Shown here: positions 34,064 through 42,610 of the stretch, in pieces
Layout of the letters: every line of letters begins with the position of its first letter
How positions within the stretch are numbered: the first letter of the stretch is position 1
NCBI RefSeq assembly: GCF_003345355.1
Contig: NZ_QQNB01000003.1
Span: 62,001-126,000, forward strand
DNA: 64,000 bases
Reading direction: 5' to 3'
Origin: Sphingomonas aracearum
GTDB taxonomy: Bacteria > Pseudomonadota > Alphaproteobacteria > Sphingomonadales > Sphingomonadaceae
Position numbers and translations under genes: made by a program
Notes under the pieces: model-generated
What the model saw: only the letters and a program-made list of their open reading frames with translations
Database searches by the model: none
What the model was told of the DNA's origin: nothing

Positions 34064-34845
34064 ACATCATTACCGTTGCCAACCAGAAGGGCGGGGTCGG
34101 CAAGACCACCACGGCAATCAATCTGGGCACCGCGCTGGCTGCCGTGGGACAGCGCGTGTTGATCGTTGACCTCGATCCGCAGGGAAATGCGTCCACCGGC
34201 TTGGGCCTCAGCCAGTCGGCGCGCGCGCGGTCGACCTATGACGTGCTCTGTGGCGAGACGCCGGTGGTCGATGCTGCCGTCGCCACGGGCGTGCCGCGGC
34301 TGGAAGTCGTTCCCGCCACGGTGGACCTTTCCGGCGCGGAGATCGAGCTGGTCGAATATGCGGAGCGGACCCACCGGCTGGATCGGGCGCTGCGGCGGGT
34401 ACCCGCAGGGCGCTGGGACGCTGTGCTGATCGATTGTCCCCCATCGCTCGGGCTGCTGACGCTGAACGCTATGGTGGCATCGGACGCGCTGCTGGTGCCG
34501 CTGCAATGCGAGTTCTTCGCGCTGGAGGGGTTGAGCCAGCTGCTCAACACGGTTGAACGCATCCGTGAGCGGTTCAACCCTGGCCTCTCGATCCTTGGGG
34601 TGGTGCTCACCATGTATGATCGGCGCAACCGGCTGACCGACCAGGTCTCGGCGGACGTGCGCGCGGTGCTGGGTGGGGTAGTGTTCGAGACGGTTATCCC
34701 GCGCAACGTGCGGCTTTCGGAAGCGCCGAGTCACGGGCTGCCGGCGTTGATCTACGATCATCGCTGCTCCGGCTCCCAAGCGTATATCTCCCTGGCGCGT
34801 GAGATGATCCCGCGCCTTGCTCCTCTCTCGACGCAGGCCGCATGA
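34060..34845 (+). CDS. parA: Chromosome-partitioning ATPase ParA
   Basis: 261 residues: [20 protein letters not shown] (deviant Walker A), VDLDPQGNASTGLG (A' motif), and IDCPPSLGLLTLNAMVASDALLVPLQCEFFALEGLSQLL (Walker B and downstream). This is the chromosomal (Soj-like) ParA that forms a nucleoid-bound ATP gradient for origin segregation. The start at 34060 overlaps the rsmG stop; parB overlaps its stop. Confidence 0.96.
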   Translation: MNIITVANQKGGVGKTTTAINLGTALAAVGQRVLIVDLDPQGNASTGLGLSQSARARSTYDVLCGETPVVDAAVATGVPRLEVVPATVDLSGAEIELVEYAERTHRLDRALRRVPAGRWDAVLIDCPPSLGLLTLNAMVASDALLVPLQCEFFALEGLSQLLNTVERIRERFNPGLSILGVVLTMYDRRNRLTDQVSADVRAVLGGVVFETVIPRNVRLSEAPSHGLPALIYDHRCSGSQAYISLAREMIPRLAPLSTQAA

Positions 34846-35747
34846 CTGATCCGCTTCCCGTTCGCGCCAAGCCCCGGGGTGGTCTCGGCCGAGGCCTCAA
34901 CGCGCTGCTGGGCGAAGTCTCGCGCGAGGAGCCGGTCGCGCCCGGGGAGGCGCCGTCCTCCGGTGTGCGGATGCTGCCGGTCGGAGCGCTTGCCCCGCAC
35001 CCCGATCAGCCCCGCCGCCATTTCGCGGAAGCCGCGCTGGAAGAGCTTGCCTCCTCCATCGCCAGCCGCGGGCTGATCCAGCCGATCGTCGTGCGTCCGC
35101 ATGGCAAGGGGTATCAGATCGTTGCCGGCGAGCGCCGCTGGCGCGCCGCCCAGCGCGCACGGCTGCACGAAGTTCCCGCCATCGTGCGTGACTTCAACGA
35201 TGCCGAAACGCTGGAAGTCGCGCTGCTGGAGAATATCCAGCGCCAGGACCTCAATGCCATCGAAGAGGCCGAAGCCTATCAGCGCTTGATCGCGGAGTTC
35301 GACCACACGCAGGAGGCGCTGGCCAAGATCGTCCACAAGTCCCGCAGCCATGTGGCGAACCTGTTGCGACTGCTGGAACTACCCGCAACCGTGCAGGCGC
35401 GCGTGAGCGACGGCACGTTGACCATGGGTCATGCCCGCGCTTTGGTCGGGGCCGACGACGCCGAGGCGCTGGCGGACCAGGTGGTCGCAAAGGGCCTGTC
35501 GGTTCGCGACACGGAGCGCCTGGTCCGTTCGGTGAAGGCGGAGGTCACGCAGCGGGGCAGCGGCGGCGGAAGTGCGGGGGGCGAGGGCTCTGCCGACATC
35601 GCGGCACTGGAGCACCAGCTCGCCGATCTGCTCGGGCTGCCGGTGAAGATCAGCTTCGGGGCGAAGGGCGGTGCCGTGTCGCTGTCCTATTCCACCTTGG
35701 ACCAGCTGGACATGATCTGTCAGCGTCTGTCCGGCGATCGTCTCTAG
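34842..35747 (+). CDS. parB: Chromosome-partitioning protein ParB
   Basis: 301 residues: an N-terminal RGGLGRGLNALLG ParA-interacting motif, the CTPase domain with QPRRHF and IASRGLIQPIVVRP, GYQIVAGERRWRAAQRA, the HTH region (ALAKIVHKSRSHVANLLRLLELP) that reads parS, and a C-terminal dimerisation domain (KISFGAKGGAVSLSYSTLDQLD). It loads at parS and spreads as a CTP-dependent clamp. Its parS sites lie 0.8 and 3.2 kb upstream. Confidence 0.96.
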   Translation: MTDPLPVRAKPRGGLGRGLNALLGEVSREEPVAPGEAPSSGVRMLPVGALAPHPDQPRRHFAEAALEELASSIASRGLIQPIVVRPHGKGYQIVAGERRWRAAQRARLHEVPAIVRDFNDAETLEVALLENIQRQDLNAIEEAEAYQRLIAEFDHTQEALAKIVHKSRSHVANLLRLLELPATVQARVSDGTLTMGHARALVGADDAEALADQVVAKGLSVRDTERLVRSVKAEVTQRGSGGGSAGGEGSADIAALEHQLADLLGLPVKISFGAKGGAVSLSYSTLDQLDMICQRLSGDRL

Positions 35748-35760
35748 GCCGCGAATTCGA

Positions 35761-37296
35761 TCACTCGAGGCCGATACGCCGCGCAAGCCACCGTGCGGCA
35801 GCATCGGGGCTCTGCTTGGCTGCATCGCGGTCGACCCGGTAATTGGCCTCCTGCATCGCGGAGAGGCTGATGCGACGGGCAAGAGGAGCAAGGGCGTCGG
35901 TCAGCCGCGTGTCGCCGGCATGCGCACCGTCGACCAGCAGCAGCGCATCGTAGCCGGGAATGGCGCCGCGTGGATCCGTCAGCAGGGTGAGGCGATCGGC
36001 GGCGATGCGCCCATCCGACGAAAAGGCGGAGATCACATCCGCGCGACCGCTACCCAAGGCACGATAGAGGAACGTCGGCGCATAGGGCTGGGTGGTCGCG
36101 AAACGCAGGCCGTAGCTATCGCGGACGTCGCGCCATTCCGGCCGGTCGAGGAACTCCAGATCGCTGCCAAGGGTCAGTCGAGGCGCCACTCGGGTGAGGT
36201 CGGCGAGGCTCGCGACGCCAAGCGACCGGGCCCGCGCCGGCTGCATCGCAAAGGCATAGGCGTTCTCGAAGCCGAGCGGCGCCAGCAGGCGAACGCCGTT
36301 CTGGCGACGCGCCCAGTCGCCGATCGCCGCGATCATGGCGGCGCGGGGCAGGCGATCGTGGCGACGCATCTCGCTGCCCCACAAGGTACCCGCATAATCG
36401 ACATAAAGATCGACATCGCCGGACTGCAATGCGGAGAAGATCACTGCCGAGCCGAGCCCCTCGCGATATTCGACCCTATAGCCCGCCCTCTCCAGCCGAT
36501 GGCCGATCAGGCGCGCCAGGATGAACTGTTCGGAAAAGTTCTTCGCGCCGATGACGATGGTGCGCTCGCCCCGCGGCCACAAGGCAACTGCCGACAGCAG
36601 GAGCGCGGCCACGATCACGACCGCGGCAGTCAGCGCCGGGCGCCGCTTCCGATGTCGCAAGCCATGCTCCACCCACCCGAGAAGCCCGTCCATGGTCATC
36701 GCCAGCGCGGCTGCGGCTAGGCAGCCGGCCAGCACCAAAGCCCAATCCTGCGTCTGCAATCCCGCAAAGATCAGGTCGCCGAGGCTCGCCTGGCCCACGG
36801 TGGTGGCCAGCGTTGCGGCACCCACCGTCCATACGGCGGCGGTGCGGATGCCGGCCATCAGCATCGGGAGGGCGAGCGGCGCCTCCACCAGGCGCAGCTT
36901 CTGCCACGAGGTCATGCCCATGCCCTCCGCGGCTTCGATCACCGCGGGATCGAGCCCGGCCAGCCCGGTTACCCCGTTTCGCAGGATCGGCAGCACCGCA
37001 TAGAGCGTCAGCGCGAGCAGGGACGGCAGAAAGCCGAGCGCCGGCAGACGGCCGCCGACGGTTGCGGAAAAAAGCAGCAGCAGGGGGTAGAACAAGGCCA
37101 GCAGGGCCAAAGCAGGGATCGTCTGCACCAGGCCGGCCAGGGCCAGGGCGAGGCGGCCGATAGCCGGCCGTCGGACGGATACGAGGATCAGGGGCAGGCT
37201 GAACGCCAGTCCAAGGGCGATGGCGGCGGCAGAGAGGAGGAAATGCTGAGCCAGCAGCAGCGGCACACGACCAAGCGCGGCCTCGAACCCGCTCAT
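35761..37296 (-). CDS. OpuC-type osmolyte ABC transporter: fused permease and substrate-binding protein
   Basis: 511 residues. Residues 1-225 are a BPD_transp_1 permease with about six helices and an EAA-loop-like segment (EAAEGMGMTSWQKLRLVEAPLALPMLMAGIR). After one more helix, residues 245-511 are an OpuAC-type periplasmic binding domain: TIVIGAKNFSEQFILARLIGHRLERAGY, LQSGDVDLYVDYAGTLWG and GRADVISAFSSDGRIA. Such permease-binding fusions import betaine, choline or similar compounds; some relatives import other thiol or osmolyte substrates. It overlaps the ATPase gene by 4 bp. Confidence 0.85.
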   Translation of the reverse strand: MSGFEAALGRVPLLLAQHFLLSAAAIALGLAFSLPLILVSVRRPAIGRLALALAGLVQTIPALALLALFYPLLLLFSATVGGRLPALGFLPSLLALTLYAVLPILRNGVTGLAGLDPAVIEAAEGMGMTSWQKLRLVEAPLALPMLMAGIRTAAVWTVGAATLATTVGQASLGDLIFAGLQTQDWALVLAGCLAAAALAMTMDGLLGWVEHGLRHRKRRPALTAAVVIVAALLLSAVALWPRGERTIVIGAKNFSEQFILARLIGHRLERAGYRVEYREGLGSAVIFSALQSGDVDLYVDYAGTLWGSEMRRHDRLPRAAMIAAIGDWARRQNGVRLLAPLGFENAYAFAMQPARARSLGVASLADLTRVAPRLTLGSDLEFLDRPEWRDVRDSYGLRFATTQPYAPTFLYRALGSGRADVISAFSSDGRIAADRLTLLTDPRGAIPGYDALLLVDGAHAGDTRLTDALAPLARRISLSAMQEANYRVDRDAAKQSPDAAARWLARRIGLE

Positions 37297-38051
37297 GCCT
37301 CCCGATCCAGCGCCATCAGTCGTCGCATCTGCTCGCGCGGGACGGCGACAAGCGCTTCCGCCTCCGGTCCCGCCTTGCCGGCCAACAGGTCGGCCGGTGT
37401 CGCGTCGGCGACGATGCCGCCTTTCGCCATCACCAGAACGCGGCTGGCGAGAAGCAGCGCCTCCGCCATGTCATGGGTGACCATGATCGTGGTGAGGCCA
37501 AGCCGTTCGTGCAGGTCGCGCACCTTGCGACCGAGCGCGTCGCGCGTGATCGGGTCGAGGGCGCCGAACGGTTCGTCCATGAGCAGAAGGCGAGGTCCGG
37601 GCGCAAGCGCACGGGCGACCCCGACCCGTTGCTGCTGTCCGCCGGAAAGCTCCGCAGGCAGGCGAGTGGCGATGCCGTGCGGCAGATCGACCAGGTCGAG
37701 CATCTCGGCTACGCGGGCCGGGTCCGGCCGTCCGGCGAGTTCCAGGCCGATGCCGATGTTGCGACCCACGGTGAGGTGAGGGAACAAGCCGATATTCTGA
37801 AAGACATAGCCGATGCTCCGCCGCAGCAGCGCCGATGGTTGTGCGGCCACGTCCACCCCGTCCAGCAGCACGCGCCCGGCGCTTGGCGGAACGAGGCGGT
37901 TGATCGTCTTCAGGAGGGTGGACTTGCCCGAACCGGAACTGCCGACCAGGGCGATGAAGCTGCCGGACGCAATCTCCAGCGACACGGAACGCACTGCCGC
38001 CGCTTCACCGTAAAGCTTGGAGACGGCATCAAAGGTGATTGCAGGCGGCAT
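37293..38051 (-). CDS. Osmolyte ABC transporter ATP-binding protein (ProV/OpuCA-like)
   Basis: 252 residues: Walker A VGSSGSGKSTLLKTIN, Q loop YVFQNIGLFPHLTV, signature LSGGQQQRVGVARALAP, Walker B LLLMDEPFGALDP and the H loop THDMAEAL. There is no C-terminal CBS pair, which ProV proteins often carry for ionic-strength sensing. It overlaps the fused permease-binding gene, so the two make a minimal two-gene transporter. An ATG at 38066 is an alternative start. Confidence 0.88.
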   Translation of the reverse strand: MPPAITFDAVSKLYGEAAAVRSVSLEIASGSFIALVGSSGSGKSTLLKTINRLVPPSAGRVLLDGVDVAAQPSALLRRSIGYVFQNIGLFPHLTVGRNIGIGLELAGRPDPARVAEMLDLVDLPHGIATRLPAELSGGQQQRVGVARALAPGPRLLLMDEPFGALDPITRDALGRKVRDLHERLGLTTIMVTHDMAEALLLASRVLVMAKGGIVADATPADLLAGKAGPEAEALVAVPREQMRRLMALDREA

Positions 38052-38105
38052 GCAGCCATTGTGCATGACTGCCCGTGAAGATCAAACGCCCGGGACCTGT
38101 CAGGT

Positions 38106-38372
38106 TCAGCGCCCGGGGTCGCCCCAGCGCCAGCGCCACGCGCCGTCCGTCTTGCGCCACGCAACGAACGCCAGCAGGGCGACCAGCGCGATCACCGACA
38201 TGGTCCTGGCCGGACCGTCCTCAAGCCTGTGGGCCAGCGCGACGATCGCGGCCGCGCCGCCAAGCGTCAGGAGCCAGCCTTCCCACGTCACCGGCGTCGC
38301 CCCCCAGCCGAACAGGCGCGGAGCGAACCAGTATCCGGGCCGGACACGCGCCCATTGCTGCCGATCGCTCAT
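38106..38372 (-). CDS. Small two-helix membrane protein, SPFH-operon partner
   Basis: 88 residues: a soluble N-terminus with RVRPGYWFAPRLFGWGATPVTWEGW and two hydrophobic helices (WLLTLGGAAAIVALAHRL, TMSVIALVALLAFVAWRK). I recognise no family with a function. The ATG at 38372 has a strong GGAGGA ribosome site and overlaps the stop of the ribbon-helix-helix gene (38369) by 4 bp. It is the last gene of the SPFH operon. Confidence 0.65.
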   Translation of the reverse strand: MSDRQQWARVRPGYWFAPRLFGWGATPVTWEGWLLTLGGAAAIVALAHRLEDGPARTMSVIALVALLAFVAWRKTDGAWRWRWGDPGR

Positions 38373-38575
38373 GATGCGTCCTCCTTGGGTGGTCGGCCGC
38401 GGCGGGCCGGTTGCGGCGCTTCCAGCTTCACGCCCCGTCGTGCCAGCGCCTCGCGCAACAGGCACTCGACCTGCGCATTCACGCTGCGCAGGTCGCCGGC
38501 CGCCGCCCGCTCGATCGCCGCATAGAGCGCGGGATCGAGGCGCAGCGGAAAGGCCTTTTTCGGTGGGGCAGCCAC
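38369..38575 (-). CDS. Arc-like ribbon-helix-helix DNA-binding protein
   Basis: 68 residues: KKAFPLRLDPALYAAIERAAAGDLRSVNAQVECLLREAL is a MetJ/Arc-type ribbon-helix-helix, where FPLRL is the DNA-contacting beta strand. A basic, proline-rich tail ends RRGRPPKEDAS, with an RGRPPK AT-hook-like element. There is no toxin gene next to it, so a toxin-antitoxin role is unlikely. It lies 1 bp from the SPFH gene and may autoregulate that operon; an inverted TGATAT/ATATCA pair lies upstream of the SPFH gene. Confidence 0.75.
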   Translation of the reverse strand: MAAPPKKAFPLRLDPALYAAIERAAAGDLRSVNAQVECLLREALARRGVKLEAPQPARRGRPPKEDAS

Positions 38576-38576
38576 G

Positions 38577-39479
38577 TTACTGGTACAGCGAGCCTGCGTT
38601 CACCACCGGCTGAGTGTCCCGATCGCCGCACAGCACGACCATCAGGTTGGAAACCATGGCGGCACGGCGCTCGTCGTCCAGTTCGACCACGCTGCGCGCG
38701 GAAAGCTGGTCGAGCGCCATTTCCACCATGCCCACGGCGCCCTCGGCCAGGGTGGCGCGAGCGGCGACCACGGCCGCGGCCTGTTGCCGGCGCAGCATCG
38801 CCCCGGCGATTTCGGGCGCATAGGCCAGGTGGGTGAAGCCGCATTCGTCCACGGTGATGCCGGCCACCGCCAGCCGGGCGATCAGCTCCTCGCGCAACTC
38901 GCCGCCGACCCGATCGTGGTTGCCGCGGAGAGTCACCTCGTGATGCTCGTAATCGTCATACGGGTAGCGCGCGCCGATGGTGCGAACCGCCGCTTCGATC
39001 TGCACGAGCACGAACGCCCGGTAGTCATCCACGTCGAACAGTGCCTGCGCCGTGTCCACCACGCGCCAGACGACCTGTGCGGCGATCTCGATCGGGTTGC
39101 CGCGCAGATCGTTCACCTTCAGCCGCTCGGAGATCATGTTGTTGGCCCGCACGGAGATCTTGCGGCGCAGAAGAAACGGGATCACCCAGCGCAGCCCGGT
39201 GGTGCGGTCGGTGCCCTTGTAGCTGCCGAACAGCGTAAGCGCAGCAGCCTGGTTCGGCTGCAGCATGTAGAAGCCCGCAGCGACAAAGGCGAAAAGGAGC
39301 CCGCCGGCGATCATGAGGCCGACGCCGAGACCGGGGGAGAACTTCACCCGGAAAAGGCCGACCGCGACCAGGCCCAGCCCCGCCAGGGCGACCAGCAACA
39401 TCACATAGCCGCTTTGCATTGCCCCGGCGCGCTCCCGCGATTGCGTCAGCGCCACGTTCCTCCCGTTCGACTCGGACAT
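38577..39479 (-). CDS. SPFH/stomatin-like membrane protein
   Basis: 300 residues: two N-terminal membrane helices (about 25-70), then an SPFH domain ([67 protein letters not shown]) and a C-terminal coiled-coil or helical part. SPFH proteins form large ring assemblies in the membrane and often partner with proteases or NfeD. Here the partners are a ribbon-helix-helix protein and a two-helix membrane protein. The ATG at 39479 has a GGAGG ribosome site 6 bp away. Confidence 0.85.
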   Translation of the reverse strand: MSESNGRNVALTQSRERAGAMQSGYVMLLVALAGLGLVAVGLFRVKFSPGLGVGLMIAGGLLFAFVAAGFYMLQPNQAAALTLFGSYKGTDRTTGLRWVIPFLLRRKISVRANNMISERLKVNDLRGNPIEIAAQVVWRVVDTAQALFDVDDYRAFVLVQIEAAVRTIGARYPYDDYEHHEVTLRGNHDRVGGELREELIARLAVAGITVDECGFTHLAYAPEIAGAMLRRQQAAAVVAARATLAEGAVGMVEMALDQLSARSVVELDDERRAAMVSNLMVVLCGDRDTQPVVNAGSLYQ

Positions 39480-39496
39480 ACCTGCCTCCATAAACA

Positions 39497-39515
39497 TGAT
39501 ATCACATTTATATCA
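39497..39515. promoter_or_regulatory. Inverted repeat upstream of the SPFH operon
   Basis: TGATAT (39497-39502) and ATATCA (39510-39515), 7-bp spacer, inside the 33-bp gap between the ohrR stop and the SPFH start. It is AT-rich in a GC-rich surrounding and could be a promoter or operator. Weak evidence. Confidence 0.35.
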
Positions 39516-39971
39516 GGCAGCGGCCGGGTCAAGCCCTTCCGGACGCGCCAGGGCATCCCTCAGCCGCTGCACGTCCGCGTTGAGCCGGGCAAGGCTCGAG
39601 ACGTCGAACCCCGCCCGTTCCAGCAGCATTTCGCCGAGACAGCCACAACGCTCGCGCAGGTCCGTTCCTGCGTCGGTCAGACGCACGCGGACCTGTCGTT
39701 CGTCGGCGGGGTTGCGCGCACGGGTGACCAGCCCTGCCGCTTCCATCCGCTTCACCAAGGGCGTGACGGTACTCGATTCGAGACCCAGGCGTTCGCCGAT
39801 CGCGCCGATGGAGCGGCCCTCGGGTGCCTCCCACAAGGTATGGAGGACGAGATATTGCGGATAGGTGAGGCCGAGCCGATCGAGCAGTGGCTTGTAGGCA
39901 CGGCCGACCGCCATGCTGGCGGCGTAGAGCGAGAAACAGAGCTGTTCGTCGAGAGGGCGAGGGGCAGGCAT
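39513..39971 (-). CDS. ohrR: Organic-hydroperoxide-sensing MarR-family repressor OhrR
   Basis: 152 residues: PLDEQLCFSLYAASMAVGRAYKPLLDRLGLTYPQYLVLHTLWE is the OhrR signature, with the peroxide-reactive Cys12. The winged helix (SIGAIGERLGLESSTVTPLVKRMEAAGLVTRARNPADERQVRVRLT) follows. Oxidation of the cysteine by organic hydroperoxides releases it from DNA. It is divergent from ohr with a 126-bp shared regulatory region containing two palindromic sites. Confidence 0.93.
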   Translation of the reverse strand: MPAPRPLDEQLCFSLYAASMAVGRAYKPLLDRLGLTYPQYLVLHTLWEAPEGRSIGAIGERLGLESSTVTPLVKRMEAAGLVTRARNPADERQVRVRLTDAGTDLRERCGCLGEMLLERAGFDVSSLARLNADVQRLRDALARPEGLDPAAA

Positions 39972-39994
39972 GGATCGGACATAGCAGCAAATCG

Positions 39995-40006
39995 TTATCG
40001 CGATAA
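39995..40006. promoter_or_regulatory. Candidate OhrR operator, ohrR-proximal
   Basis: TTATCGCGATAA, a perfect 12-bp palindrome, 24 bp upstream of the ohrR start codon. The same core recurs at 40050-40061. Position in the shared ohrR-ohr region and the palindromic form support an OhrR site; this is inference. Confidence 0.6.
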
Positions 40007-40049
40007 GGTTTCTGCTGGACAGCCGGCGAACCCGCTCGTAGCTGTGCTT

Positions 40050-40061
40050 TTATCGCGACAA
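40050..40061. promoter_or_regulatory. Candidate OhrR operator, ohr-proximal
   Basis: TTATCGCGACAA, one mismatch from the perfect palindrome at 39995, and 36 bp upstream of ohr. The centre-to-centre distance to the other site is 55 bp, so each site probably overlaps one of the two divergent promoters. Confidence 0.55.
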
Positions 40062-40097
40062 ACAATCGCGTGACAACGTTGCAGAAAGGTCCCGCTC

Positions 40098-40523
40098 ATG
40101 TCCGTTGATGTCAAATACAGCACCCGCGCCACTGCCACCGGCGGCCGTGACGGCAGCGCCCGTTCCGAAGACGGCGCGCTGGACCTCAAGCTTTCCACCC
40201 CACGCGAGCTGGGCGGGGCAGGCGGCGAGGGCACCAATCCGGAGCAGCTGTTCGCGGCGGGCTATTCGGCTTGCTTCATCGGCGCGCTGAAGGCGGCCGG
40301 CCAACAGCTGAAGGTGAAAGTGCCGCAGGACGTATCGGTGACGGCGACGGTGGGCATCGGCCCGCGCTCCGGAGGCGGTTTCGGCATCACTGCCGATCTT
40401 CAGGTCAGCCTGCCCGGCGTGGAGCGCGCGGACGCGGAGAAGCTGGTCGAGGCTGCGCACCAGATCTGCCCCTATTCGAACGCGACCCGGAACAACGTGG
40501 ATGTCGGCCTGACGATCGCCTGA
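40098..40523 (+). CDS. ohr: Organic hydroperoxide reductase Ohr
   Basis: 141 residues of the Ohr/OsmC family. The two redox cysteines are Cys59 ([10 protein letters not shown]) and Cys124 ([13 protein letters not shown]); the C-terminal VDVGLTIA is typical of Ohr as opposed to OsmC. It reduces organic hydroperoxides with lipoylated protein as electron donor. It is divergently paired with ohrR. Confidence 0.95.
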   Translation: MSVDVKYSTRATATGGRDGSARSEDGALDLKLSTPRELGGAGGEGTNPEQLFAAGYSACFIGALKAAGQQLKVKVPQDVSVTATVGIGPRSGGGFGITADLQVSLPGVERADAEKLVEAAHQICPYSNATRNNVDVGLTIA

Positions 40524-40536
40524 CCGCTGCACAGGA

Positions 40537-40570
40537 AAACGCCGCCGGAAGGATGCTCCCGGCGGCGTTT
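40537..40570. terminator. Bidirectional terminator between ohr and pal
   Basis: AAACGCCGCCGG (40537-40548) pairs perfectly with CCGGCGGCGTTT (40559-40570), 10-nt loop. The stem ends in AAA/TTT, so it works in both directions, between the convergent ohr and pal genes. Confidence 0.75.
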
Positions 40571-40588
40571 CCCTGCTGGCTGCTGCCC

Positions 40589-41107
40589 TCAGTTGAGGAC
40601 GATGGTCACCGCGCGACGGTTCTGCGCGTAGCTCTCCTCATCGGAGCCAAGCGCCACGGGGCGTTCCTTGCCATAGCTGATGGTGGAAATCCGCGCTGGC
40701 GAGATGCCGCGTGTCGCCAGATAGTTCTTCGCCGAGTTCGCACGGCGATCGCCCAGGCCGAGATTGTACTCGCGCGTGCCGCGCTCGTCCGCGTGTCCTT
40801 CGATCGTGATGTTCACGTTGGGATAGCGCTGCAGCCACGTCGCCTGGCTGTCCAGGATCGTGCGCGCCTGCGGATCGATGTCGTAGCTGTCGAGCGCGAA
40901 CAGCACGGTGGTGCTGGTCACGGAGCGCTCGAAATCGGCACGGCTGCCCGGCACGATCTGCCCGCCGGTATTGGCGCCGGCATTGGGATCCACCTGGCCC
41001 GGCGGCGGGCCGGGCGGCGGCGGGATGTCCTTGACCTTCTTGGGTCCGCACGCCGAGAGGGCGAGAGCTGCGGCGACGACGACAAGGCTGGGCGTCAGTC
41101 TTTTCAT
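40589..41107 (-). CDS. pal: Peptidoglycan-associated lipoprotein Pal
   Basis: 172 residues: lipoprotein signal with lipobox LSAC, a proline-rich linker (DIPPPPGPPPGQVDP) and an OmpA-like domain with the peptidoglycan-binding helix (NITIEGHADERGTREYNLGLGDRRANSAKNYL). It anchors the outer membrane to peptidoglycan and is recycled by TolQRAB during constriction. It is the last gene of the ybgC-tolQRAB-pal operon. Confidence 0.96.
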   Translation of the reverse strand: MKRLTPSLVVVAAALALSACGPKKVKDIPPPPGPPPGQVDPNAGANTGGQIVPGSRADFERSVTSTTVLFALDSYDIDPQARTILDSQATWLQRYPNVNITIEGHADERGTREYNLGLGDRRANSAKNYLATRGISPARISTISYGKERPVALGSDEESYAQNRRAVTIVLN

Positions 41108-41190
41108 CGGGGGCTTCTCCTTCTTGTTGATCTTCAGGTGCCGCCCCCGGACTGGCTTCTGTCTGCGCCAGAGCCGGAGGCGGAGTCAAG

Positions 41191-42588
41191 TTAGGGCCGG
41201 AGCGGACCCCACGCCGGGTCGGAGCCGTCGAGCGGCGTGCGGATGCGGTTCTCCACCTTGCCGGTCAGGTCCACCTGCCACACGTCCGCCTTGCCCGAGC
41301 CGCCCTGGGTGGCGCGGTAGAAGGTGACAACACGGCCGTTGGGCGACCAGCTCGGCCCCTCGTCATGCCAGCTGTCGGTGAGCAGCCGTTCGCCGCCGCC
41401 GGAGGGCGACATCACGCCGATGCGGAAGCCGCCGCCGATCTTGGTGAAGGCGATCAGGTCGCCGCGCGGGCTCCACACCGGCGTGGCGTAGCGGCCGCCG
41501 CCGAAGCTGATCCGCTGCGGATTGGAGCCATCGGCGTTCATCACGTAGATCTGCTGCGTGCCCGAACGATCGGACTCGAACACGATGCGCGAGCCGTCCG
41601 GCGAATAGCTGCCCCCGGTATCGATCGCCGGGGAGTTGGTCAGCCGCTGCGGCGAGCCCCCGCCGGCGGGGATGCGGTAGATGTCGGTGTTGCCGTTCAC
41701 CGCCATGGAGAACAGCACATAACGGCTGTCGGGCGAGAAACGCGGCGCGAAGCTGATGTTGACGTTCTGCACCAGCAGCCGCTGCCGCCCCGAGCCGACA
41801 TCGTAGATGTAGATCGCTGGCTTGTTGTTGATGTACGACATGTACGCGATCGTCTGCTGGTTGGGCGCGAAGCGCGGCGTCAGCACGATCGACTGGCCGT
41901 TGGTCAGGAAACGATGGTTCTCGCCGTCCTGGTCCATGATGGCCAGGCGCTTGATGCGCTTGCCCTTGGGGCCCGTCTCCGAGACGTAGATGATGCGGCT
42001 GTCGAAATAGGGGCCTTCGCCGGTCAGCTTGGAATAAACGAGGTCGGCGCACTTATGGCCTGCGCGCCGCCATTCGTTGGGCGAGAACTGCCAGCCGCCG
42101 CGGGTCAGCTCGGTGCGGCTGAACGTGTCGTAGAGGTAGCAGCCGACCGACAGCGAGCCATCGCCGTTGGCGCGCACGAAGCCCTGCACCAGCGCCTGCG
42201 AGCCGGCGCCCGCCCAATATTCGAACTGCGGCTGCTGCACTTCGCCGAACGCGATCGCGCGGACGCTCTGTGCCGGGCGGAACAGGCCGGAATTCTGCAG
42301 GTCGTTCTTGACGATGCCGGCGAGCTTCTGGCCGACTTCCTCCGTGCTGCCGGCCGGCGTGTTCACCGACTGGTTGGTGGGAAAGGGCGGCACGGCGATC
42401 GTTTGCGGCGCGGAAACGCCGCCGACCACGTCCACCACCAGCCCGCCCTGCTGGTCCTGCGGCGCGGCCTGGCCGGGCTGGACTGCGGGCGCGGGCGCGG
42501 GCGGCGGCGCGACCTGCGCGAGCGCGGCGGCGGAGCCGAGCAGCAGGGCGGCGATGCCAAGAAGCCTCGGGGCGAATGTGCGAACCAT
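41191..42588 (-). CDS. tolB: Tol-Pal system beta-propeller protein TolB
   Basis: 465 residues: a signal peptide (RLLGIAALLLGSAAALAQ), a proline-rich stretch, an N-terminal alpha/beta domain (VDVVGGVSAPQTIAVPPFP) and a six-bladed propeller with WD40-like repeats (RFLTNGQSIVLTPRFAPNQQTIAYMS and similar). It is periplasmic and binds Pal and TolA. The mature N-terminus carries an unusually long Pro/Ala/Gln linker (about residues 25-50) compared with Escherichia coli. Confidence 0.95.
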   Translation of the reverse strand: MVRTFAPRLLGIAALLLGSAAALAQVAPPPAPAPAVQPGQAAPQDQQGGLVVDVVGGVSAPQTIAVPPFPTNQSVNTPAGSTEEVGQKLAGIVKNDLQNSGLFRPAQSVRAIAFGEVQQPQFEYWAGAGSQALVQGFVRANGDGSLSVGCYLYDTFSRTELTRGGWQFSPNEWRRAGHKCADLVYSKLTGEGPYFDSRIIYVSETGPKGKRIKRLAIMDQDGENHRFLTNGQSIVLTPRFAPNQQTIAYMSYINNKPAIYIYDVGSGRQRLLVQNVNISFAPRFSPDSRYVLFSMAVNGNTDIYRIPAGGGSPQRLTNSPAIDTGGSYSPDGSRIVFESDRSGTQQIYVMNADGSNPQRISFGGGRYATPVWSPRGDLIAFTKIGGGFRIGVMSPSGGGERLLTDSWHDEGPSWSPNGRVVTFYRATQGGSGKADVWQVDLTGKVENRIRTPLDGSDPAWGPLRP

Positions 42589-42610
42589 CTCTCTTCCTCT
42601 CGTCCCTGCG

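Noticed and set aside
38369-38575. Ribbon-helix-helix gene as antitoxin
   Set aside because: The adjacent genes are an SPFH protein and a two-helix membrane protein; no toxin-like ORF is present.
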